From NCBI RefSeq assembly GCF_002150765.1, contig NZ_MUYM01000040.1, forward strand, positions 39,311-103,310: 64,000 bases of DNA. The letters are read 5' to 3'. Source of the DNA: Lentzea kentuckyensis. GTDB taxonomy: Bacteria > Actinomycetota > Actinomycetes > Mycobacteriales > Pseudonocardiaceae. A model generated the notes under the pieces. The model saw nothing but the letters and a program-made list of their open reading frames with translations, was not told where the DNA came from and ran no database searches. Positions 1-8,200 of this stretch are shown piece by piece. The position numbers and the translations under genes were made by a program. Position 1 is the stretch's first letter. Each line of letters opens with the position of its first letter.

Positions 1-1
1 C

Positions 2-160
2 CTGTGGACGTTGCAGACCTCGATCTTCCCCGAGAACCGCGCGAGCCTCGCCCTGCACCACTCCGCGGGCTTCCGCACCCTCGGCGTCCGCGAACGCATC
101 GCCCAACACCACGGTGTGTGGCGCGACACCGTGTTCCTCGAACGCCGAACAACCAACTAA
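2..160 (+). CDS. GNAT N-acetyltransferase, C-terminal end only (partial)
   Basis: The reading frame is open from base 2 to the TAA at 158-160 and gives the last 52 residues of a protein whose start lies left of the window. The stretch PENRASLALHHSAGF followed by GVRERI and GVWRDTVFLERR is the usual C-terminal pattern of the phosphinothricin acetyltransferase-like group of GNAT enzymes: the Asn-Arg-Ala-Ser acetyl-CoA helix, then GF(R), then HGVWRD. Such enzymes transfer acetyl from acetyl-CoA to a small amine, but the substrate cannot be read from this tail. Codon use is typical of the window. Confidence 0.8.
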   Translation: MWTLQTSIFPENRASLALHHSAGFRTLGVRERIAQHHGVWRDTVFLERRTTN

Positions 161-620
161 GCAGGCTGCCAGAAGTTGTGTCCGTAACCCGATCGAGCAC
201 ACCCCCACCTTGCGTTGATGGCGTCTGCAAGTACCACCAACTCAACATCAACAGGCACTTACCTACAACCAACAGGGCAATCACGCCAGGCACGCCGGTC
301 CGGCGCACGGCGACCAGGTTGAGCGTCGTATCGCGGTCATGGTCGACTCGGCGGCAAGCAGATGTGCATCTTCATGTGGCGCGGACGGGGATCGGACATA
401 CCGGGCGGTGCCCATCTGTCCGCTGGACGTTGATGAGGGGAGCTTTCATCAACCTCAGCACAGCGGGCACACTCGGACATGCTGAACAATCCCGGCTCCA
501 GCTCCGGGTCGAGCGCGATCAGCCAACAGGGTCCCCGCAGGGCTCATGGCACCAACGGAGGCCACACGGTTTCGGACAGGACTTCCGGCCAGTTGCTTAG
601 ACCCCAACCACACCACCGGC
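161..620. other. 460-bp gene-free stretch between convergent genes
   Basis: I find no convincing gene here. Base composition is lower in G+C than the neighbours. One clear hairpin is present: GTTGATGA at 429-436 pairs perfectly with TCATCAAC at 446-453 around a 9-nt loop. Because the flanking genes converge on this interval, the hairpin could end transcription, although it has no T-run. Confidence 0.5.
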
Positions 621-1151
621 TCAGCTCAGTGAGAGCTGCTCACGGTGGAAGTCGAAGTGTTGCACCGGGAAGCGGTACAGGTCCGCCACCGTCATGAACT
701 CGCGGAAAAACGGATCCCACCGCGTCGGATACGGCATCCCCCGCGCCAAGCTTCTGTCGTTCTCCAGGTCTAGACGCCGGTGCAACGCCGCGATGGTGCG
801 GTCGCACAGGACGACCATCGCTTTGCGAGGCATCACACTGCCTCCGAGCCAGGAGCCGACGAAGTTGACCACGTCGAACGGCTTCGCACCCACGTTGAGC
901 AGCCTCGCCCAGCCACGGCCGAACCACGCCGGCAGCCGAGCAACGAGCTTCGCCAGAGCCAGCAGCGCCCGCATGATCAGGAAGCCGAGCAACATGTGGA
1001 ACAGCAACTGCCGATTGTTCCAATGCGTGCCGTTCGAGCGACGACGGAGCTGAGCCTCCGCCGCGCCAAGGAGCAGCGCGCGAAACGTCTCTCTCACGCG
1101 CTCAAGGTCATCGTGAACCGCTTGCCTGTCCACAAGTCGAGTGTGCGCCAC
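621..1151 (-). CDS. DinB-fold (DUF664/mycothiol-dependent type) protein
   Basis: This 176-residue protein looks like a member of the DinB/YfiT four-helix metal-binding superfamily, whose actinobacterial members often use mycothiol for detoxification. A first metal-type histidine lies in NGTHWNNRQLLFHML near residue 42-55. The C-terminal helix ends in VQHFDFHREQLSLS, the usual HxxxHxxQ-like motif of the family. The middle is unusually hydrophobic (FLIMRALLALAKLVARL). The apparent start is GTG at 1151 with no clear ribosome binding site, so the true start could be slightly downstream. The gene stands alone, convergent to the acetyltransferase remnant. The substrate is unknown. Confidence 0.65.
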   Translation of the reverse strand: MAHTRLVDRQAVHDDLERVRETFRALLLGAAEAQLRRRSNGTHWNNRQLLFHMLLGFLIMRALLALAKLVARLPAWFGRGWARLLNVGAKPFDVVNFVGSWLGGSVMPRKAMVVLCDRTIAALHRRLDLENDRSLARGMPYPTRWDPFFREFMTVADLYRFPVQHFDFHREQLSLS

Positions 1152-1223
1152 GGGCGAAGAGAAAAACAGGCTTCTTGCCGTTGGATCATCCGAGTTCCCT
1201 TCAATCGCCCGCGTTGCCGCAGT

Positions 1224-2474
1224 TCAGGCAAGCACGAAGTACCTCAGCCACAGATAGGGCGCTGCGAGCAGGAGGGACAGGCCGGCGACGATCGAGCCGT
1301 AGCGGGTGAACTTCCAGAAGCTGATCGGGGTGCCGTTGCGCGCGGCGAGACCGAGCACGACGACGTTCGCGCTCGCGCCGACCGCGGTGGCGTTGCCACC
1401 GAGGTCCGCTCCTAGGGCGAGCGCCCACCACATCGACTGCGATTGCGGCGACTGCCCCTGTGCGGCAACGAGTTCGCTGACGATCGGGGCCATCGTCGCG
1501 ACGTAGGGGATGTTGTCCACAATGGCCGACAGCAGTGCTGAGATGACCAGCAGCGCCATGACGGCGAGGAGTGGCTCTCCGCCGACGGAGTTGGCGAGTG
1601 CGTGGGACACCTCGTCGATGACGCCGGTCTTCACGAGTGCGCCGACCATGACGAACAGTCCCATGAAGAAGACCAGGGTCTCCCACTCGACATCGGCGAT
1701 GGCGTCCTCCGTGGTGACCTTGGAGATCAGCACCAGCAGCCCGGCGCCGAGCAGTGCCACGACGGAGGGCTCGATGTGCAGCGCGCTGTGCAGTACGAAG
1801 CCGACCAGGACGAGGCCCAGGACGATCAGGCTCTGCACGAGCAGGGTGCGGTTGCGGATGGCCTCCCGTTCGGACAGCGCCATGACCTCGGCGACGCGTT
1901 CCTCGTTGTAGTCGAACGAATCGCGGAACAACCAGCGGCACACGACCACGAAGACGATCATCAGCACCACGATGAACGGCGCCAGGTGGAGCAGGAAGTC
2001 GTTGAAGGACAAGCCGGAGCGGCTGGCGATGATGATGTTCGGCGGGTCACCGATGAGCGTGGCGGTGCCGCCGATGTTGGACGCGAGCACTTCGGCGATC
2101 AGGAACGGGATCGGGTTGAGGCCGAGGCGGTCGCACACCAGGAACGTCACCGGCGCGATCAGCAGCACGGTCGTCACGTTGTCCAGGGCGGCCGACGCGG
2201 TCCCGGTGATGATGACGAACATCGCCAGCACCGCGTAGGGCTTTCCCTTGGCGCGCTTGGCCGCGGCGATGGCGAGGTACTCGAACAGGCCGGTCTGCTC
2301 GATCACCCCGACGATGATCATCATGCCGAGCAGGAGGAACACGACGTTCCAGTCCACCCCCGCGTCGAGAGAGTGAAACGCCGTCTCGCCGTCGGTGAGC
2401 CGTAGCGCCAGCATCAAGGCAGCGCCACCGAGTGCGGCCGCGACGCGGTGCACGCGCTCGGTGGCGATCAGGAC
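1224..2474 (-). CDS. ArsB/NhaD-type ion transporter with lost 5' end
   Basis: About 416 residues match the SLC13/ArsB-NhaD transporter family, polytopic inner-membrane carriers for arsenite, sodium or dicarboxylates. Visible signatures are FLLLGMMIIVGVIEQTG, ALDNVTTVLLIAPVTFL and the very typical SNIGGTATLIGDPPNIIIASR, with the second half repeated as ALLSAIVDNIPYV and LGADLGGNATAVGASANVVVLG. Homology to the family starts abruptly at VLIATERVHR (about base 2474). The first 15-20 residues, the start codon and the promoter are missing and replaced by the antisense of a different gene. Translation could only begin at a makeshift start such as the GTG at 2453, or at an ATG at 2714 that adds about 80 unrelated residues. 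The gene may still be expressed but has clearly been cut. Confidence 0.75.
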   Translation of the reverse strand, partial: VLIATERVHRVAAALGGAALMLALRLTDGETAFHSLDAGVDWNVVFLLLGMMIIVGVIEQTGLFEYLAIAAAKRAKGKPYAVLAMFVIITGTASAALDNVTTVLLIAPVTFLVCDRLGLNPIPFLIAEVLASNIGGTATLIGDPPNIIIASRSGLSFNDFLLHLAPFIVVLMIVFVVVCRWLFRDSFDYNEERVAEVMALSEREAIRNRTLLVQSLIVLGLVLVGFVLHSALHIEPSVVALLGAGLLVLISKVTTEDAIADVEWETLVFFMGLFVMVGALVKTGVIDEVSHALANSVGGEPLLAVMALLVISALLSAIVDNIPYVATMAPIVSELVAAQGQSPQSQSMWWALALGADLGGNATAVGASANVVVLGLAARNGTPISFWKFTRYGSIVAGLSLLLAAPYLWLRYFVLA

Positions 2475-2780
2475 ACGTTCGTCGGCGTCGAGGTCGACGA
2501 GATGGGTACGACGACGCTCGACATCCGTGCACAGACCCGTGCCGTGATCGAGAACATCCGCGACGTCCTCGGCGCCGTCGGTGCACGGCTGCAGGACGCC
2601 GTCCAGCTCACCACCTATCTCGTGTCCATGAACGACTACCCCTACCCACTGGGCGAACGCCCGGCCGGCGCCGTGGTGCGCACGAGCGAGCACCTCGACA
2701 CCGTGACCCGACACAAGATCTACCGCGGAAACGCCGAGCGGTTTCTGGACCGGAACCTGAGGAATGGAGAACAGAAATGA
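2475..2780 (+). pseudogene. Fused remnant: RidA-type aminomuconate deaminase middle + ACMSD C-terminus
   Basis: Two unrelated gene pieces are joined in one open frame. Bases about 2475-2636 encode FVGVEVDEMGTTTLDIRAQT and IENIRDVLGAVGARLQDAVQ, the central part of the 2-aminomuconate deaminase branch of the RidA family. At NDY (about 2631-2639) the frame switches to PYPLGERPAGAVVR then KIYRGNAERFLDRNL, which is the C-terminal end of 2-amino-3-carboxymuconate semialdehyde decarboxylase (human ACMSD ends with DYPFPLGE and AGNALAFL). In catabolic clusters for kynurenine or aminophenol these two genes are neighbours, so an internal deletion would create this join. Neither half keeps its catalytic core, so I call it a pseudogene. 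The stop overlaps the next start as ATGA. Confidence 0.7.
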
Positions 2781-3184
2781 AAGAACTTCTGGACCTGGTC
2801 GACCAGAGCGGAACGACGGACAGCATCGCCGTCGAGGTCGACGGGAAGAAGACAGCCGTGATCCTGCTGCACACCACTGGCGCGAAGTCGGGAGCAGAGC
2901 GGCGAACGCCGGTGATCCGGATCGAACGAGACGGCGTTTATGCCATCGTGGCTTCGGCAGGTGGCGCCGACACCAATCCGTCGTGGTACCACAACGTCAA
3001 AGCCAACCCAGACGTCGTGGTGCAGGACCGGGCCGAGATCTCCCGGCGCACCGCACGCGAGGTCACCGACGACGAGCGGGCGCGGTGGTGGGACGAGGCT
3101 GTGCTGACCTTCCCGCCCTACGCGGACTACGCGAGCCAGACCGGGCGAACGATCCCCGTGCTGGTGCTGGAACCCCGCCGATGA
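2777..3184 (+). CDS. Deazaflavin (F420)-dependent nitroreductase-family protein
   Basis: This 135-residue protein belongs to the DUF385/Ddn split-barrel family, which uses reduced coenzyme F420 to reduce quinones, nitroaromatics or similar substrates. It shows the family pattern LLHTTGAKSGAERRTPV (residues about 30-48), then YAIVASAGGADTNPSWYHNV (about 55-75) and NPDVVVQ. The ATG at 2777 overlaps the stop of the preceding remnant (ATGA) and is preceded by GGAATGGAGA. The length is normal and the gene looks intact. It probably belonged to the same transcript as the degraded catabolic genes upstream, so its present promoter is unclear. Confidence 0.85.
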   Translation: MKELLDLVDQSGTTDSIAVEVDGKKTAVILLHTTGAKSGAERRTPVIRIERDGVYAIVASAGGADTNPSWYHNVKANPDVVVQDRAEISRRTAREVTDDERARWWDEAVLTFPPYADYASQTGRTIPVLVLEPRR

Positions 3185-3203
3185 CGGTCGTGTCGAAGGC
3201 GCT

Positions 3204-3665
3204 TCACGTGGCGTACTCGTTCGAGATCTCGGTGGCGTAGTTCTTCCAGAGCGGTTCCATGGTCTCTGCGTTGACCGGTTGCCCGGAATCGATCATGGCC
3301 TTGAAGTCGCGGAAGTACTGCACATACAGGTCCGGCGTGAAGGTGTTCAGCATGACCGCGTTGTCGTCGCCGACGTTGGCGAACGTGTGCGGCGCCCCGG
3401 TCGGCACGATGACCCAGGTGCCCGGCCCGGCGTCGTAGTGGTCCTCGCCGACGGTGAACCGGAAAGTTCCCGCCAGCACGTAGAAGCCCTCGTCGTGCTG
3501 GGCGTGGCGATGCTGCAACGGGCTCGGCGTGCCCGGCGGAATGGTGACCTCGGCGAACCCCAGCCGGTGGTCGGTGTGCTCGCCGTTCTCCAGGATGCGG
3601 ATCTGCTGCGCACCGCTGCCGAGGATCTCGCCCTCACCGGGGCGGACGATGTTCACCTTCGCCAC
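3204..3665 (-). CDS. Cupin-domain protein
   Basis: This 153-residue protein is a single-domain cupin. Motif 1 is visible as PLQHRHAQHDEGFYVLAG (residues about 50-67, metal ligands H, H, E) and motif 2 as VPTGAPHTFAN (about 86-96, the last metal histidine). It resembles quercetinase-like or ectoine-synthase-like small cupins of actinomycetes and may act on a small organic molecule or bind a ligand. It lies 14 bp downstream of, and on the same strand as, the AraC regulator gene, so the two are probably co-transcribed and the cupin may serve the process that regulator controls. The specific reaction is unknown. Confidence 0.8.
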   Translation of the reverse strand: MAKVNIVRPGEGEILGSGAQQIRILENGEHTDHRLGFAEVTIPPGTPSPLQHRHAQHDEGFYVLAGTFRFTVGEDHYDAGPGTWVIVPTGAPHTFANVGDDNAVMLNTFTPDLYVQYFRDFKAMIDSGQPVNAETMEPLWKNYATEISNEYAT

Positions 3666-3679
3666 GACTTCTCCTTTTG

Positions 3680-4633
3680 CTATTGCCTGCCTTGGTCACC
3701 ACCATCCTTTCCCGGGCCGGCTGTGTGCGTCTTGGTCGTCTGTGCACGGTTGTTGGTCACCAGTGCGCGGGCGTTGTAGCCGTACGTCGCCTTGAACAGC
3801 TTGCTGAAATGGGTGGGATCGGAGAACCCCCACCGGGCGGCCACGGCGGTGACCGTACGTCCGCTTCCAGCCAGTTCGGCCCGGCAGCGCTCCAGGCGGC
3901 GACGGCGGATCAGCGCCGCGACGGTGAGCGGCTGGTCCTCGAACAGCTTGTGCAGCCGGCGTACGGAGATGTGATGGGCGGCGGCGATGCCGGGCGGGGA
4001 CAGATCGGGATCGGCCAGCCGAGCCTCGATGTAGCCGGCGATCCGGTCCCGCAGCCACTCGTCCGGGGCCGGTTGTTCGTCGCCGAGCCGGGCCTCCAGT
4101 GCCACCGCGATCAGCTCGACGACCGCCGCCGCCGACCGCAACGCCTCCGCCTCGCGGAACCCGGTCGCCGACCGCGCCGACTCCCGGGCCAGCACGGAGA
4201 CGAGAGCGCCCGGGCCGCGGCTGCCATCGATGCGTACGCCGATGAGCCGGTCGATCTGCGCGGGCCGGATCCGAAGCTCCCGGCGCGGAACCAGGATAGT
4301 GACATGCGCCGCGGCGGTGCTCTCGAACCGGAGCGCACGCGTGGGATCGAGCAGCACCAGGTCGGTCGGCCCGAGTTCGGCGTCGCCGCGCCCTTGCTCG
4401 ATCCGCGTCCGGCCCCTGGCCATCACCTTGATCGCCAGGTTCTCGCCGTCGGAGGCGTCACGCTCCCGCCCGACGCAGGCGCTCTCGGGCGTGTCCAGGG
4501 AGACCAGCCGCAGCGGCCCGAGGTCGCGGGTGGCGATCCGGCCCCGGAAGCCGGCCCCTGCCAGCTTGTTGACCAGCGGCGGAAACCCGCTGGCCGCCAG
4601 TTCGTCCTGGAACGTCTCGAGGTTGCTGATCAC
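3680..4633 (-). CDS. AraC-family transcriptional regulator
   Basis: The 317-residue protein has an N-terminal sensor half of the AraC-binding type (about residues 1-200) and a C-terminal double helix-turn-helix (about 205-300). The second HTH carries the family signature TVTAVAARWGFSDPTHFSKLFKATYG, shown here in part as AARWGFSDPTHFSKLFK. It should bind DNA as activator or repressor in response to a small effector. The cupin follows directly and is the likely co-regulated gene. Upstream, 62 bp before the start, lies a perfect 34-bp palindrome that is a candidate operator. The C-terminus has an extra polar tail of about 20 residues. Confidence 0.9.
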   Translation of the reverse strand: MISNLETFQDELAASGFPPLVNKLAGAGFRGRIATRDLGPLRLVSLDTPESACVGRERDASDGENLAIKVMARGRTRIEQGRGDAELGPTDLVLLDPTRALRFESTAAAHVTILVPRRELRIRPAQIDRLIGVRIDGSRGPGALVSVLARESARSATGFREAEALRSAAAVVELIAVALEARLGDEQPAPDEWLRDRIAGYIEARLADPDLSPPGIAAAHHISVRRLHKLFEDQPLTVAALIRRRRLERCRAELAGSGRTVTAVAARWGFSDPTHFSKLFKATYGYNARALVTNNRAQTTKTHTAGPGKDGGDQGRQ

Positions 4634-5291
4634 CGGTCAACGATAACCGCGACACTTCTGCTCGGGCACGGTGCTCGGCAGACCCGCCACATAAGACCAC
4701 AATGGACTGTCAACAGTCCATTGTGGTCGACTTAAGCCGGCATCGCTCCATTCAGCTTGTACAGCAGGCATATGATCACCCGGACGTGCTGTGATCGGAT
4801 GACACATCCATTGCGATCCCTTTGGCACACAACCAAAAGGTCATTCGCAACGATGAAGAGAACGAAACGACCATATCGACCCCGGTCTGCGTGGACGAGG
4901 TTCTCCTGGGGACGACTGGCCTGTTCGAGTGAACGAGATGAACGCGACTTGTCGCACAGGTGAACAGGACTTACGGTTTCCTACCGACTCCGATTGACAG
5001 TTGCCACGCGCAGCTCGGGTCGCCTGCACCGGGGGGTTGCAATGAACGATCAGCTTGTTTACGACACCGATCTTTCCACGGCCGCTGGGGTATCCCTGCG
5101 GGGCCATCGCTGACGAACGGGTTCGAGCGAAGATCGGATATTCCGCACGGCTTCAGGTGTCAGGACACCGCGAGTAGCCGTCCTCGTGCGTCATCGACGC
5201 TGTGGACGGGTCCCGCAGGCGGTCCTGCTGCCTTGAAGGGTGCCCACCGACACCACCTTGGGGAGGGTGCAGTCATGGGTCGGGATCGAAG
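4634..5291. other. Divergent intergenic region before the megasynthase operon
   Basis: This 658-bp stretch separates the AraC gene from the synthase gene. It carries the perfect palindrome at 4695-4728 and is otherwise relatively AT-rich, consistent with promoters in both directions. No convincing coding sequence, tRNA or riboswitch is seen. The long interval suggests that the synthase operon has its own complex promoter. Confidence 0.5.
4695..4728. promoter_or_regulatory. Perfect 34-bp palindrome upstream of the AraC gene
   Basis: GACCACAATGGACTGT at 4695-4710 is followed by CA and then by its exact reverse complement ACAGTCCATTGTGGTC at 4713-4728. The arms are 16 bp without a mismatch and the centre contains TTGACA on the minus strand, a possible -35 box for the AraC gene starting at 4633. 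With a 2-nt centre it suits a dimeric DNA-binding protein better than an RNA hairpin. No gene ends near it, so a terminator role is unlikely. Confidence 0.5.
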
Positions 5292-8200
5292 ATGAGCAGT
5301 ACCAACACATCCGCGTCAGCCACGATCGCAGCGTTGTTGCGCGCCAACGTCGAACGAGCGCCCGATGCGCTCGCCTACCGCTTCGTCGAGGACTCGGACG
5401 CCAGCCAGACGTGGACCTACCACCAACTCGACAGGTACGCGCGGGCCGTCGCGGTTCGCCTTCAGCGAGAAGGGTTGCGCGGCAAGCCGGTCTTGCTGCT
5501 GCACCAACCGGGGCTGGACCACATCGGGGCTTTTTTCGGTTGCCAGTACGCGGGTGCCATCGCCGTGCCGGCGTATCCGGTCGACACCAACCGCTTCAGC
5601 CAGTCGATGCAACGGCTGGCCGCGATGGTGCGGGACTGCGGGGCGACACACGCGCTGACCACGGGCAGCTTCGCCCAGCACGCCGAGACCCACGAACGCG
5701 AGATGGCAGCGATCGGGCTCGACGCGGTGCGGTGCCTGATGACCGACGCGGTGGACACGTCGCTCGCGGACCAGTGGGACGATCCGGGTACCAGCCGCGA
5801 CTCGCTGGCGTTCCTGCAGTACACCTCGGGGTCGACCTCGGCCCCGAAGGGCGTCATGCTCAGCAACGACAATCTCCTGCACAACCTGGACGCGATCCAC
5901 CGCAGGATCGGCCACGACGAGAACTCTGCGATCGTGTCCTGGCTGCCGCCCCATCACGACCTCGGCCTGATCGGGTGCGTGCTCAACGCCCTCTACGGCG
6001 GCATACCGCTGCACTTCATGTCTCCCATGGCTTTTGTCCGGCGACCGGTGCTGTGGCTGGAGACCCTGTGGCGGACCGGCGCCACCACCTCGGGCGCCCC
6101 CAACTTCGGCTACGAACACTGCCTGCGCAAGGTCACCGAAGAGCAGCGGGACGCCCTCGACCTGTCCCGGTGGAGACACGCCCTCAACGGCGCCGAGCCG
6201 GTCCGATCAGAGACCCTGGACCGCTTCGCCGAGTTCTTCGCGCCGTGCGGCTTCGACCGCCGCGCCTTCGCACCGTGCTACGGGCTCGCGGAGGCGACCC
6301 TGATGGTGACCGCGACCGAACCGGAGGCCCTGCCGACGCAGCGTGCTTTCGACGCGGCCACGGTGGCTGAAGGTGCTCCCGCGCCGGCAACCGACCAGTC
6401 CGTCCGCAGCACCTGGTTGGTCGGCTGCGGTCCCGCCGCCACCGGCGTCACCGTCGCCGTCGTCGACGAGGTCACCGGGAACCGGGTTCCTCCAGGCCAC
6501 ATCGGGGAGATCTGGGTGGCGGGGCCGAGCGTCGCCCAGGGCTACTGGGGCAAGGACGAGGACACCCGGCGGACGTACCGGGCGACCATCCCCGGTGAGC
6601 CCGAAACGTCCTACCTGCGCACCGGTGATCTCGGATTTCAGACCGAGGGCGAGCTGTTCGTCGTCAGCCGCGCCAAGGACGTCGTGGTCGTGCAGGGCAA
6701 CAACTACTACCCGCAGGACATCGAGGCGACGGTCGAGAGGGCGATCAGCGCGTCGAGGACGAACAGCGTTGTCGCGTTCTCGATCGACGTGGACGGCGCC
6801 GAGGAGATGGTGGTCGCCCTCGAGGCGGCAGGCAGCCGGCTGGACGACACCGATGGCCTGCTCGCGGCGGTGCGGGCCCGGATCGCGGCCGAGCACGAGG
6901 TTTCGCCGCACGCCGTCGTGGTGCTCCGCCCTGGCGCGCTGCCCAAGACGACCAGCGGCAAGCTGCGACGACGCGCGTGCGCGGAATCCTTCCGCGACTT
7001 CGCGTTGCCTGTTGTGGCAGCGAGTGTGGTGCGGAGTTCCCTGCCACGAGCCGGTATCGGCCGGACGAGTGCGGCCACGGCGCTCGAAGTACTCGCGGAC
7101 ATCACCGGACGGACGGAGCTCGCGGGCCGCGACTTCGCCGAGCTCGGCCTCGACTACTCCCAGCTCCTCGCCGTGCTCCGGACCACCGAAGCGGCTCTGG
7201 GCTCGTCCCTGCCGATCGGACCACTGCTGGTGGCGCCCCGAGTGGACACGCTGCTGGCCCTGGAGCGCCGGGAGAACCAGCGCGATGTCCCGGCGCCGGC
7301 CGCGATCCAGGAGTGGCTGCGCGCACGGCTCGCGGACGTGCTCGGCCTGCCGACCGGCGCGATCGACACCACGGCGCCGCTGACCGCGATCGGCGTGAAC
7401 TCGCAGCAACTGGTGACCCTCGCCGACGAGTTCGGCGCCTGGCTCGGCCAGGAGGTGACACCCGCGGTGCTGTTCGACCACCCGACCATCCGGGACCTGG
7501 CGCGACGGTTCGGCCGCCCGGCACCGACCAGGCCGGCCGCCACCACGAGCAGCGACCGCGGCGACGACGAACCCGTTGCGATCGTGGGCATCGGCTGCAG
7601 GTTCCCCGGCGCACCCGACGTGCAGTCCTTCTGGGAGCTGTTGGTGGAAGGACGTGACGCCATCACGGAGGTCCCCCGTCAGCGCTGGGACGCCGCTTCC
7701 TCCGCCGGCCCGGGGTACGGCGGGTTTCTCGATCACGTCGACGAGTTCGACGCCCGCTTCTTCGGCATCTCCGCCCGCGAGGCCCAGCGGATGGATCCGC
7801 AGCAGCGGCTGCTGCTCGAAGTCGCCTGGGAGTGCGTCGAAGACGCCGGGACCGCCCCGACCGCCCTCGCCGGCAGCGACGTCGGCGTGTTCATCGGCAT
7901 CAGCAGCAACGACTACGCGACCCTGCCATCGGGCCGGCACGACGACCCCGACCTGCACACCGCGACGGGCAACGCCCACGCCATCGCGGCCAACCGGCTG
8001 TCGTTCCTGCTCGACCTGCGCGGTCCGAGCATCGCCCTCGACACAGCGTGCTCCTCATCGCTCACCGCGGTGCACCTGGCCTGCCAGAGCCTGCGCGAGC
8101 ACGAATGCGGCCTCGCTCTCGCCGGCGGTGTCAACCTCATGCTGTCACCGGTGCTGACGACGGCCTTCGCGAAGGGGCGGATACTCGCGCCGGACGGCCG

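Noticed and set aside
4..600. A 198-codon plus-strand open frame at the left edge
   Set aside because: Its first part is the wrong frame of the acetyltransferase tail, the rest has an arginine/proline-rich composition typical of GC-rich shadows, and it has no recognisable domain.
2448..2780. The fused RidA/ACMSD frame as a working bifunctional enzyme
   Set aside because: The RidA part lacks its N-terminal strands and C-terminal active-site half, and the decarboxylase part lacks the whole metal-binding barrel. A deletion product is the simpler reading.
6207..7979. Long minus-strand frames inside the megasynthase
   Set aside because: They are opposite-strand shadows of a coding region with very GC-rich third positions, with no domain, start signal or family resemblance.
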